This document shows, piece after piece, positions 24,275 to 31,995 of a DNA stretch of 34,845 nt. The first letter of the stretch is position 1; every line of letters starts with the position of its first letter. The stretch covers positions 1 through 34,845 of the forward strand of contig JANDLV010000040.1 of the NCBI GenBank assembly GCA_024330185.1, read 5' to 3'. The notes below the pieces were generated by a model. That model was not told where the DNA came from. It searched no databases and saw only the letters and a list, made by a program, of their open reading frames with translations. Both the position numbers and the translations under genes were made by a program. The DNA comes from Candidatus Siliceabacter maunaloa. Its GTDB lineage: Bacteria; Actinomycetota; Thermoleophilia; Solirubrobacterales; Solirubrobacteraceae.

Positions 24275-26256
24275 TCCTCAAGACGCTGACGCTGACCGAT
24301 GTCGGCGTCTTTGCCGGCGAGCAGAGCATCGACTTTGCGCCCGCCTCGCGCGACCAGCCCGTCACGCTCGTCGGAGGCCTTAATGGCGCGGGCAAGACGA
24401 CACTCATGAGGTCGCTGTTCCACGTCCTCTACGGCGCCCACGCGCTTCCGCTGATAGAGCGCCGCGGCAGCTACGACCGCTACCTCGAGGATGTCACGCG
24501 CTCCGACGCGAAGATCGCGCAAATCGAACTGAGCTTCGTCCTGCAGCGCAACGCCGAAGACGAGGAGATCAGCATCCGTCGCTCTTGGCGACGCCGCGGC
24601 GGCAGCTTCGTCGAAGAGGTCGAAGCGTTTCGGAACGGCAGCCACGACCAGACGCTCAGCGACGGCTGGCTCGACTTCATCGAGAGCGTTGTTCCTCGTG
24701 GCGTCGCCCGGCTTGTCTTCTTTGACGGCGAGAAGGTCGAGGCGCTGGCCGACCTCGAGAATTCCAGCACGACCCTGCGCACTGCAGTCGGCTCGCTTCT
24801 CGGCCTCGACCTCGTCGACCAGCTCGCCGTCGACCTCGAGGTCGTGCAACGCCGACGAGCGACCGAAGCCGCGACGCCTAAAGAGCAACGCGAGATCGAA
24901 GCGATGAACGAGGATGTCCGAGTCGCCGAGAAGACGGCGCTTGAGCGCGGCGAGGAGCTGGCGGCTTTCGAGCAGGACGTCCATGTGTCCATCAGCGACC
25001 TCTCTCGGGTCGAGGAAGCCTTTCGTTCCGCCGGTGGCGACTTCTACGAGCGCCGGGCCGCGCTGCTTGCCGACTCGGAAGTCGCGAAGGACGCCGTGCG
25101 CGAAGCCGAAACCGAGGCTCGCACGCTGGCCGTGCACGAACTGGCACCGTTGCTGCTGATCGATGACGCCGTGGCGACGCTCGCCGAGGCGGCGAGGAGC
25201 GAACAGGACGCTGACGAGCTGAGAACGGCTCGGCGCGTCGTGGCCGACCGCGACACGTTCGTTCGCGATCTGCTTCACGATCTCGATGCGCCATCCGAGC
25301 TGAGGAAGACGCTGGCACGACGACTAAGCGACGACCGTGCAGCCATGGACCGCAAGCTCGCCAAGCTGCCCGACGGGCTCGGCCTCAGCCCCGTCGCGGC
25401 CCTGCTCGACGAGCTGGCCAGCCGGGAGCTCGCGAGCTACGACCGGCGACGCACGGAGGCGATCGAAACCATCGACGAGAGTCAGGCTCGACTCGATCAC
25501 GTCGAACGACTGGCCGCTCAGATCCCGACCGACGACGCGGTGCGAATGCTCGAGCTGGCGCGCTCGGAGGCAGCTGATCGCGTCGCGCTCGTACGCGCGA
25601 AGACTGATGCCGCGGCCAGCGCTCGCGACGACGCCGAGCGCGCGCTCGCACGCGCCCGCGCCGACCGGGAGCGGTTCGCGAAGCGACTTGCTGCCGAGCA
25701 GCTTGAACGCCTCGACAGCGAACGACTGGTCCAGCACGCCGAGAAGGCGCGCGGAACGCTCGCACTGCTGCGCGAACGTGCGGCAGCGCGCAACGTTGAC
25801 CGCATCGCCGAGCTCGCGGTGGAAGCCCTCGAGCAGCTCCTGCGCAAGGACCGACTGATCGCGGAGATGTCGATCGACCCCAAGTCGTTTGCGCCGTCGT
25901 TCCGCGACCGACAGGGCCGCGAGATTCATCCCGAACAGCTTTCCGCTGGAGAGCGGCAACTCACCGCGCTCGCCCTTCTGTGGGCGCTCGCGCGCGCCTC
26001 AGGGCGGCCCCTTCCGGTCCTCATCGATACGCCACTCGGTCGTCTGGATTCGGCGCACCGCCAGCATGTCGTCGCGCGGTACCTGCCGATGGCGAGCCAG
26101 CAGGTGATTGTGCTCTCCACCGACACCGAGATCGAGGCGTCATTGCTCGAACACCTTCAGCCGTTCCTCGGGGCGAGCTACACGCTCACTTTCAACGGCG
26201 AGGACGACGCCACCACCATCACCCCCGGCTACCTGGATGTGGAGGTCCCCGCATGA
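24271..26256 (+). CDS. dndD: DndD, SMC-like ATPase of DNA phosphorothioation
   Basis: DndD is an ATPase proposed to nick or remodel DNA so that sulfur can be placed. The 661-aa protein has Walker A GGLNGAGKT (35-43), the family motif VFFDGEKVEAL (149-159), a central coiled coil (about 200-530), signature LSAGERQLTALALLWAL and Walker B VLIDTPLGRLDSAHR followed by QQVIVLSTDTEIE. No cysteine hook is seen in the coiled coil, unlike the second ATPase at 13813-15900. GTG 24271 overlaps dndC as GTGA, and its stop overlaps dndE as ATGA. Confidence 0.95.
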   Translation: MILKTLTLTDVGVFAGEQSIDFAPASRDQPVTLVGGLNGAGKTTLMRSLFHVLYGAHALPLIERRGSYDRYLEDVTRSDAKIAQIELSFVLQRNAEDEEISIRRSWRRRGGSFVEEVEAFRNGSHDQTLSDGWLDFIESVVPRGVARLVFFDGEKVEALADLENSSTTLRTAVGSLLGLDLVDQLAVDLEVVQRRRATEAATPKEQREIEAMNEDVRVAEKTALERGEELAAFEQDVHVSISDLSRVEEAFRSAGGDFYERRAALLADSEVAKDAVREAETEARTLAVHELAPLLLIDDAVATLAEAARSEQDADELRTARRVVADRDTFVRDLLHDLDAPSELRKTLARRLSDDRAAMDRKLAKLPDGLGLSPVAALLDELASRELASYDRRRTEAIETIDESQARLDHVERLAAQIPTDDAVRMLELARSEAADRVALVRAKTDAAASARDDAERALARARADRERFAKRLAAEQLERLDSERLVQHAEKARGTLALLRERAAARNVDRIAELAVEALEQLLRKDRLIAEMSIDPKSFAPSFRDRQGREIHPEQLSAGERQLTALALLWALARASGRPLPVLIDTPLGRLDSAHRQHVVARYLPMASQQVIVLSTDTEIEASLLEHLQPFLGASYTLTFNGEDDATTITPGYLDVEVPA

Positions 26257-26663
26257 TCGACACCGTCCGCGTCTCGCCCGCTGCGCGCGACCAACTCATC
26301 ACGCTCAAGCGCCGCACCGGACTGACCCACTGGAACGAGCTGTGCCGCTGGGCCGTCTGCCGATCGCTTGCCGAGCCCACTGTGCCGGCTGACGTTCCAA
26401 TCCCCGTGGAGGACGGCGTTGAGATGAGCTGGCGTACCTTCGCCGGCCCGCACGGCGATCTGTATCTCGGGCTTGTCCGACAGCGGTGCGCGCAGGACGG
26501 CCTCGCCGGCGACCACGCCACCGTCGCGCGCCACTTCCGCCTGCACCTGCACCGGGGCATCGGCTACCTCTTCGGGGACGCGGACGTCAACAGCGTCAGG
26601 GGGCTGCTCCGACTCGTCGACTCACGTCGCAACGCCGTGCTGCCGGGCTCAGCGGTGGGGTGA
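26253..26663 (+). CDS. dndE: DndE, small DNA-binding subunit of the modification complex
   Basis: DndE is a small protein that binds DNA (reported for nicked dsDNA) and is essential for phosphorothioation. The 136-aa sequence begins MIDTVRVSPAARDQLITLKR and continues RTGLTHWNELCRWAVCRSLA, as in the family, with the later motif MSWRTFAGPHGDLYLGLVRQ and HFRLHLHRGIGYLFG. ATG 26253 lies in an ATGA overlap with dndD, and the TGA overlaps the GTG of the methyltransferase gene (26660-26663). Length is near the usual 110-130 aa. Confidence 0.92.
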   Translation: MIDTVRVSPAARDQLITLKRRTGLTHWNELCRWAVCRSLAEPTVPADVPIPVEDGVEMSWRTFAGPHGDLYLGLVRQRCAQDGLAGDHATVARHFRLHLHRGIGYLFGDADVNSVRGLLRLVDSRRNAVLPGSAVG

Positions 26664-28102
26664 CACTCGACGCTGCCGAGGCTCGCGGCCGCACTGCACT
26701 CGGCCGCACCGCCCTGTCGCGCCCCATGGCGCGCGCCGTCGAGGACGGCCTGGTCACTGCCTCGGCCACGGTGTTCGACTACGGCTGCGGCCGCGGCGGC
26801 GATCTGAAGCGCCTCGCCCGTCTGGGCGTCTCCTGCAGCGGCTACGACCTCAACCACCGACCCGACGCACCGCGCACGCCCGCACAGGTGGTCAACCTCG
26901 GTTTTGTCGTGAACGTCATCGAGAATCCGGCCGAACGCGAACAGACCCTCCGAGCCGCCTGGTCGCTCGCTCAGCACGTGCTCATCGTCGCCGCCCGGCT
27001 CTCGAGCGAAACCCGCGACCTCGAGGGAGAGGACCATACGGACGGGCTGCGCACGTCCACCGGCACCTTCCAGAAGCTCTACGGCCAACAGGAGCTCAGG
27101 ACCTGGATAGAGCACACGCTTCAACGTCATTCCGTCGCCGCCGCCCCCGGGATCTTCTACGTCTTCCGCGAGCAGGCGCTGGAACAAGCGCTACTAGCTC
27201 GCCGGGTCCGCCACACCGGCGTCCGCCCCCGCGTCAGCCAAGCGCTGTTGGAGCAGCACGAGGAAATGCTTCGCTCTCTCATGGCGTTCTACGAGCAGCG
27301 CGGGCGGTTGCCGCGCTCCGCGGAGACGCCCGAGTACGCGCAACTCTGCGAGGAGTTCGGCTCGCCGCGCGCGGCGTTCGCGGTCATCAGGCGCTTGACT
27401 GGAGATGAGCCGTGGGACCGCGTTCGCGTCGGCCGCACCGCTGATCTCCTCGTCTACCTCGCGCTGTCTCGATTCGGTCGCCGCGCTCGCCCGTCGGAGC
27501 TCCCCGACGACCTCCGCTTTGACATCCGCGACCTGTTCGGGAGCCACAAACGAGCCTGCGAGCAGGCCGACCGACTCCTCTTCGCGATCGCCGAGGCCGA
27601 CCGGGTCAAGGAGGCCTGTCGCGCCGCACCGGTCGGCAAGAAGCTCCCAACCTCACTGTACGTCCACGTCGACGCGCTCGGCGAGCTCGCGCCCGTCCTA
27701 CGCGTGATCGAGGGTGCGGCCCGCGCGCTCATCGGCCAGATCGAGGAGGCCACCCTCGTGAAGATCCACACCGACCAGCCGGCCATCTCGTATCTGGACT
27801 ACCCCGACTTCAACAGTGACCCGCACCCGGCGCTCCGTTCTGGCTACATCGTCCGCCTCGACTCACTTCGCGCGGACTACCGCGACTACTCGCGCCACAC
27901 CAACCCGCCGATCCTTCATCGGAAGGAAACGCTCGTCGCCTCCGATGACCCCCGCCGGGCGAAGTTTGAACGGCTCACTCGACAGGAGGTCCGGGCGAGG
28001 CTCTACGACGTTCCGGCACGGATCGGGACACGCAACGGGTGGAGCGCGGTTCTCGCGGAGCGCGGATTCAAGCTCGCCGGACACCGGCTCGTGCGCGGCT
28101 GA
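26660..28102 (+). CDS. DNA phosphorothioation-associated putative methyltransferase
   Basis: A 480-aa protein with a class-I SAM-binding motif FDYGCGRGGD (39-48) followed by CSGYDLNHRPDAPR and VVNLGFVVNVIENPAEREQT. This fits the putative methyltransferase family known to cluster with dnd genes. After the catalytic domain (about 1-180) a long C-terminal region follows (for example RVGRTADLLVYLALSRFGRR), which may recognise the substrate. The target is not known for the family; DNA or RNA is possible. GTG 26660 overlaps dndE as GTGA, so it is the last gene of the plus-strand dnd operon. The longer frame from 26486 would overlap dndE and is rejected. Confidence 0.88.
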   Translation: MTLDAAEARGRTALGRTALSRPMARAVEDGLVTASATVFDYGCGRGGDLKRLARLGVSCSGYDLNHRPDAPRTPAQVVNLGFVVNVIENPAEREQTLRAAWSLAQHVLIVAARLSSETRDLEGEDHTDGLRTSTGTFQKLYGQQELRTWIEHTLQRHSVAAAPGIFYVFREQALEQALLARRVRHTGVRPRVSQALLEQHEEMLRSLMAFYEQRGRLPRSAETPEYAQLCEEFGSPRAAFAVIRRLTGDEPWDRVRVGRTADLLVYLALSRFGRRARPSELPDDLRFDIRDLFGSHKRACEQADRLLFAIAEADRVKEACRAAPVGKKLPTSLYVHVDALGELAPVLRVIEGAARALIGQIEEATLVKIHTDQPAISYLDYPDFNSDPHPALRSGYIVRLDSLRADYRDYSRHTNPPILHRKETLVASDDPRRAKFERLTRQEVRARLYDVPARIGTRNGWSAVLAERGFKLAGHRLVRG

Positions 28103-28160
28103 CGCGGCACGCCCGCGATGAGCCCGGCCTCGTCCCACGCCGCGCCGCTGTGACCGCGTA

Positions 28161-28177
28161 GGGTTGTGTCACAGCCC
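28161..28177. promoter_or_regulatory. 17-bp palindrome upstream of the DUF262-like gene
   Basis: GGGTTGTG and CACAGCCC flank a single central T, with one G-T position. It lies 19 bp upstream of ATG 28197 and about 60 bp after the end of the dnd operon. The near-zero loop argues for a protein-binding operator rather than an RNA hairpin. Confidence 0.3.
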
Positions 28178-28196
28178 TCGTCGCTCGGAGCCAACC

Positions 28197-28538
28197 ATGT
28201 CGATCCACCGCAGTGGACCGGTGCCGCCGTACTGGGAATACGTCGCCAAGAACGCGCTCATTTCCGACAACGCCCCACCTGATAAGGCCGTTCTCCAAGC
28301 CGGCTATGCCGGACTTACCTGGATCGATATTCCCAGCTACCAGCGCGGCATCTCATGGTCCGTGGCCCAGTTGCTCGACTTCCTGAGCTCGAGCTCTGCG
28401 CTGCTGGAACGTGATTCTGGGTCAGTTTCCAAGACCTTCCAGCGCGTTTACGCATCTTCCCAGCGACGTGAGCGAGTATGTCGTTCTCGTCGACGGGCTC
28501 CAGCGCTTCGCCGTTGGGCCCTCTCTGCCAACGTCCGG
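28197..28538 (+). pseudogene. DUF262 (GmrS/ParB-like) N-terminal fragment, frameshifted and cut by IS3
   Basis: DUF262 domains are NTP-binding modules found in GmrSD-type modification-dependent nucleases and in SspE. ATG 28197 (CGGAG upstream) opens a frame with WIDIPSYQRGISWSVAQLLD, typical of the family start. Near 28,400 the homology moves to another frame (VILGQFPRPSSAFTH, then SEYVVLVDGLQRFAVG), so one base is lost or gained there. The core motif reads DGLQR instead of the usual DGQQR. The gene is then interrupted at 28,539 by the IS3 element and no downstream part was recognised on the other side. It is a remnant, possibly of another defence gene of the island. Confidence 0.65.
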
Positions 28539-28546
28539 TGAGACGC
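28539..28546 (+). repeat. Left terminal inverted repeat of the IS3 element
   Basis: TGAGACGC is the exact reverse complement of the right end at 30120-30127. Beyond 8 bp the match is poor. Confidence 0.6.
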
Positions 28547-28598
28547 CCACTATCGAGGAATCTATGAACCTTGAGGGCGAGAATCGGAGCATGTTGGG

Positions 28599-29099
28599 AT
28601 GTCGCAGGACAACGGACACGATGGTGTTGGGGCCGCGGCTCGGTTCGCTGAGGGAGCCGTAGGCGAGCGAGGCGAATCGAGCCGCGGCGCGCGCGCCGGG
28701 GTGGGGGCGCCGCCGCCGCCGGATCCTGAGCTGGTCGAGCGCGCGACGCGCCGGCGGTTCACAGCCGAGTACAAGGCGCGGATCGTGCGCGAGGCTGATG
28801 CGTGCACGCAGTCGGGCGAGATCGGGGCGCTGCTGCGTCGCGAGGGGCTGTACTCGTCGCATCTGACGCAGTGGCGCCAGGCGCGCGACGCCGGGGCGCT
28901 TGTGGCTCTGGATCGCCCGCGGGGGCGGCGCAAGCCCGATGGGCGTGATGCGCGGATCGCCGAGCTCGAGCGGCGCGCCGAGCGCGCCGAAGCCGAGCTG
29001 GGCAAGGCCCGGCGGGTGGTCGAGATCCAGGGAAACGTCTGTGCGCTCTTGGAGCAGATGCTCGACACCGAGGGCGCGGACGGGAGCACCGAGCGATGA
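28599..29099 (+). CDS. IS3-family transposase OrfA (HTH protein)
   Basis: A 166-aa protein. After a Gly/Ala/Pro-rich N-terminus of about 45 residues comes the IS3/IS911-type helix-turn-helix (RRRFTAEYKARIVREADA, then IGALLRREGLYSSHLTQWRQ). A leucine-zipper-like helix follows (IAELERRAERAEAELGKARR), used for multimerisation. OrfA binds the inverted repeats and regulates transposition. Its TGA overlaps the orfB ATG (29096-29099). Many IS3 elements make an OrfAB fusion by frameshifting; here the ATGA overlap suggests restart translation instead, though I did not find a slippery heptamer. Confidence 0.88.
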   Translation: MSQDNGHDGVGAAARFAEGAVGERGESSRGARAGVGAPPPPDPELVERATRRRFTAEYKARIVREADACTQSGEIGALLRREGLYSSHLTQWRQARDAGALVALDRPRGRRKPDGRDARIAELERRAERAEAELGKARRVVEIQGNVCALLEQMLDTEGADGSTER

Positions 29100-30106
29100 T
29101 GTGTGAGACCCTCGACGAGCTGGCGCCGGTCATCGGCACCCGGCGGGCGTGTCGTGCCGTCGGCGCGTCGCCCGCGACCGTCTACCGGCGTCGCAGCCCG
29201 CCGGCGCCCAGGCCGCCCAGGCCGCGGGCCCGCCCGGTCCGCGCGCTCAGCGATAGCGAGCGTGAGGCGGTGCTGGCCCAGCTGCACAGCGAGCGGTTCG
29301 TCGACCGCTCGCCGGCGCAGGTGTGGGCCAGGCTGCTGGACGAGGGCACCTACCTGGCCTCCGAGCGCACGATGTATCGCATCCTCGCCGACGAGCACGG
29401 CGAGGTGCGCGAGCGCCGCGCGCAGCGTGAGCACCCCGCCTACGCCGCGCCGGAGCTGTTGGCCCAGCGCCCCAACGAGGTGTGGTCCTGGGACATCTCC
29501 AAGCTCAAGGGCCCGGCGAAGTGGACCTACTACTACCTCTACGTGATCCTCGACGTCTTCAGCCGCTACGTCGTGGGGTGGACCGTTCAGCACCGCGAGA
29601 GCGCCCAGGTCGCCCAGGCGCTCATCGCCCAGGCCTGTGAGCAGCAGCAGATCGGGCGCGATCAGCTGACCGTGCACGCCGACCGGGGCAGCTCGATGAC
29701 CAGCAAGCCGGTCGCGTTCCTGCTGGCCGATCTCGGCATCACCAAGAGCCACAGCCGGCCCTACACCTCGACCGACAACCCCTACTCCGAGGCGCAGTTC
29801 AAGACGCTGAAGTACCGCCCCGCGTTCCCCGCTCGCTTCCACTCGATCGAGCACGCGCGCGGCTTCTGCCGCGAGTTCTTCACCTACTACAACGACGACC
29901 ATCGCCACTGCGGGATCGGCCTGATGACCCCGGCCACCGTTCACCACGGCCGAGCCGACACCGTCCGCGACCAGCGCCAGCAGGCACTGGACGCCGCCTA
30001 CGCCACCACGCCCGAGCGGTTCGTCCGCCGGACGCCGACACCACCGGCGGTCCCGGCCGCCGCCTGGATCAACCAGCCCAAGCCAACCACGGAGGCAGCT
30101 CACTAA
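29096..30106 (+). CDS. IS3-family transposase OrfB (DDE integrase)
   Basis: A 336-aa retroviral-integrase-type transposase. The N-terminal HTH_21-like part (RTMYRILADEHGEVRERR) is followed by the rve core, with catalytic D133 (WSWDIS), D196 (HADRGSS) and E232 (NPYSEAQFKTLK). The second Asp and the Glu are separated by 35 residues as in the DD(35)E signature. The C-terminal FFTYYNDDHRHCGIGLMTPA is also characteristic. All three catalytic residues are present, so the enzyme may be active. It ends 21 bp before the right end of the IS. Confidence 0.93.
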   Translation: MMCETLDELAPVIGTRRACRAVGASPATVYRRRSPPAPRPPRPRARPVRALSDSEREAVLAQLHSERFVDRSPAQVWARLLDEGTYLASERTMYRILADEHGEVRERRAQREHPAYAAPELLAQRPNEVWSWDISKLKGPAKWTYYYLYVILDVFSRYVVGWTVQHRESAQVAQALIAQACEQQQIGRDQLTVHADRGSSMTSKPVAFLLADLGITKSHSRPYTSTDNPYSEAQFKTLKYRPAFPARFHSIEHARGFCREFFTYYNDDHRHCGIGLMTPATVHHGRADTVRDQRQQALDAAYATTPERFVRRTPTPPAVPAAAWINQPKPTTEAAH

Positions 30107-30774
30107 TAGACGACACGAAGCGTCTCACCGGGCTTGACAGGCTCCGGCCGAGCTTCGGACCTCTGACCCACAGGCACGAGGTCACGTGCACCGACGGCCC
30201 AGCCCTCCGCAAGCTCGAGGCCCGGGTCCTGCAGCCCCTCACCGAGCGGAGCCAGCGTGGCGATGTCTTCCAATACCTGCCATCGACGGGTGTCAGCCCG
30301 CGAGCGCCCATGGCGAGCGGCCTCTCGCGCAAGACGGGCGACGGCACGACGGTCGACGCGGGCTGAGCCGGGCTCCCTCGCGTCGACGATCAAGTGGTCG
30401 ACGACGCCCGCCAACGCCTCGAACGAGACCGCGGGATGCAGCACGACCGCGACCTCGCCGTCGCCGGCGACGTCCGCGAGGCCAGCGGCACCTTCTATGT
30501 CGGACGCGCAGACAACGCCACGCTCCTCCCGGGACGCGCGGACGAAGCTCCAGCCGCGCCGCCTCGACGTGTCTATGGGCACCGCACGGTCGGCGAGCAC
30601 GCTGACCGGAGTCATCCAGCGGTTGGCCACCTCAGGCACGGTCGCGCCCAGCACCTCGGGCTCGAGATCGTCGCTACACAAGACGACGCCCGCGATCGAC
30701 GTGCCGTGCGTGCTCTGTAGGTGGGAGCGCGCCTCGTCGACCGACGTGAACGTCAGAAGGAGGTGGACGAGCAT
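30103..30774 (-). pseudogene. Unknown minus-strand gene truncated at its 3' end by the IS
   Basis: The frame encodes about 223 residues from ATG 30774 (MLVHLLLTFTSVDEARSHLQ, then HGTSIAGVVLCSDDLEPEVL, and SFEALAGVVDHLIVDAREPG). It has the alternation of a genuine alpha/beta protein, perhaps with a receiver-like or STAS-like core, but I recognise no family. The last eight residues (GETLRVVY) and the TAG stop at 30103-30105 come from the IS3 right end, so the native C-terminus is lost. Start choice is uncertain; the open frame extends to 30,900. From 30,775 to 30,984 I see nothing else. Confidence 0.5.
30120..30127 (+). repeat. Right terminal inverted repeat of the IS3 element
   Basis: GCGTCTCA, reverse complement of the left end at 28539-28546, followed directly by CCGG. 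Confidence 0.6.
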
Positions 30775-30984
30775 CGCGGCGGAGTCTTTCACTGGTCGTC
30801 GCGAGGGACACGGTGTCGAACTCGACTCCCGAGTTCCGCCTGCCATCGCGCAGCCATGCGCAACGCAAGCAAGGATCACAAGTGGGCGGCCCGCTTGCAC
30901 GCTGACCGGCCCGCGCCGGCGACGGGGTTCAGGTATCGCCTTATGTTGCTCGGGACCGGAAGGGTGCCGTCCGGAGGGTGTCGC

Positions 30985-31995
30985 CTATGACCAGGGTGGC
31001 GCGACAGGCTTGCGGCGGCGCGTGAGCTCGAGCCTGCGCGGCGAGCCGCCCCGCTCCTTATCGGTGCCCTCGAGCGCCGCGATGTCGCAGGGTTCCCAGC
31101 CATCGGCGACAAGCGCATCGACCATGCGGTGGAGCAGATCGACAGGGCTGGCCCCCGCGCCGTGGTGCAGCGGCACGTATGCCAGCGGGCCCTCCACCTC
31201 GTCTTCGTCGATCTCCACGTGGATCGTCCAGCGCTCCACCTCCACCTCCACGGGGAGGTCGAGGTCCCGCAGTCCGCTGATGAGCCGCCACTCCTCCTCG
31301 TCGAGCCGCCCGGACCGCACGAGAGTCTCGGCGATCGCGCTGGGGAGCTCCCCGCTGTGGCGCAGATGGCGCACCAGCTGCAGCCGCGCCGGCGTCGGCG
31401 TGCCGACGGTGCTCGATGTGGACAGAAGCGCGCCGAGAAGGCGTTCGCGCCGTCCTGGGCGGTCGGGGTCGGTGGCGGCGTCCGCCCGCGCCTCGCTCTC
31501 CGAGTCGGTGAGGGCGCCGTCCCTCAGCCTGAAGGCGTGCACCGCCCGCCGCGCGGCCAGAATCTCAAGCCTTTCGAGCTCCGTGTCATCGTCGTCGTCG
31601 AAGACGGCTGGGCGATGCTGCGGCGCGGGGTCCGGCGCGGGTCCTTCCGCGAGCCAGCGCTCGAGCTCGGCGCGCCAGCCGCCGACGAGCTCGGCGAATC
31701 GCGCCGGAGAGACGGACAGACAGCCACCGCTGGCTGGCCACACGGCGATGCGACGGGACTCGAAGCAGACGGTCCCCCTGGGGGTGGCGATCTCGTCAGC
31801 GGCTCCCCCGTCGACGCGGCCAGCGAGATCGGTCAAGGATCTCGGCGTCTGCGCCTCGAGGATGTAGGCGAGATGGAGAAGAAACCGCGATTCGTCGTCG
31901 ACCACGGCGTCGCACTTGGTGAGGAGCACCGCTGGCCGCGCTTGGCAGCCGTCCTGCAGCAGGACGCGGTCGAAGACCTCGGAGCGTCGACTCAC
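30985..31995 (-). CDS. Unknown 336-aa protein, paralogue of the upstream gene
   Basis: Function unknown. GTG 31995 overlaps the upstream stop as GTGA. By eye the protein is a paralogue of its neighbour at 31992-33373 from that protein's residue about 120 onward. Shared layout includes DDESRFLLHLAYILEAQTPR versus MDEETAFLVHVAMTLGPATT, then RFAELVGGWRAELERWL versus RFVDLLDGWRSLLSA, and a C-terminal VERWTIHVEID versus VRRWSIDLRID followed by LVADGWEPCDIAAL versus LLGDGWEGADLHTL. It lacks the N-terminal barrel-like domain of its neighbour. No catalytic motif is visible. Confidence 0.7.
   Translation of the reverse strand: MSRRSEVFDRVLLQDGCQARPAVLLTKCDAVVDDESRFLLHLAYILEAQTPRSLTDLAGRVDGGAADEIATPRGTVCFESRRIAVWPASGGCLSVSPARFAELVGGWRAELERWLAEGPAPDPAPQHRPAVFDDDDDTELERLEILAARRAVHAFRLRDGALTDSESEARADAATDPDRPGRRERLLGALLSTSSTVGTPTPARLQLVRHLRHSGELPSAIAETLVRSGRLDEEEWRLISGLRDLDLPVEVEVERWTIHVEIDEDEVEGPLAYVPLHHGAGASPVDLLHRMVDALVADGWEPCDIAALEGTDKERGGSPRRLELTRRRKPVAPPWS

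Larger units (their letters stand above)
28539..30127 (+). mobile_element. IS3-family insertion sequence, about 1.59 kb
   Basis: The boundaries are set by the 8-bp inverted ends TGAGACGC (28539-28546) and GCGTCTCA (30120-30127), which begin TG and end CA as in IS3-family elements. CCGG flanks both sides (28535-28538 and 30128-30131). It may be a 4-bp target duplication, but being palindromic it could also extend the inverted repeat to 12 bp. Two overlapping genes encode an HTH orfA and a DDE orfB. The element looks intact, and it disrupts the DUF262-like gene on its left and the minus-strand gene on its right. Confidence 0.85.

Noticed and set aside
28535-30131. CCGG on both sides of the IS3 element as a certain target duplication
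   Set aside because: The tetranucleotide is palindromic, so it may equally be part of a 12-bp inverted repeat; recorded only as a possibility.
28411-30360. DUF262-like frame read through the IS after removing the element and one CCGG
   Set aside because: The plus frame stays open after joining, but the right flank is much more protein-like on the minus strand and no DUF262 motif reappears, so I do not claim that the two sides were one gene.
30257-31867. 536-codon plus-strand open frame right of the IS
   Set aside because: The product is Ser/Arg/Thr-rich without hydrophobic periodicity and lies opposite two better minus-strand genes.
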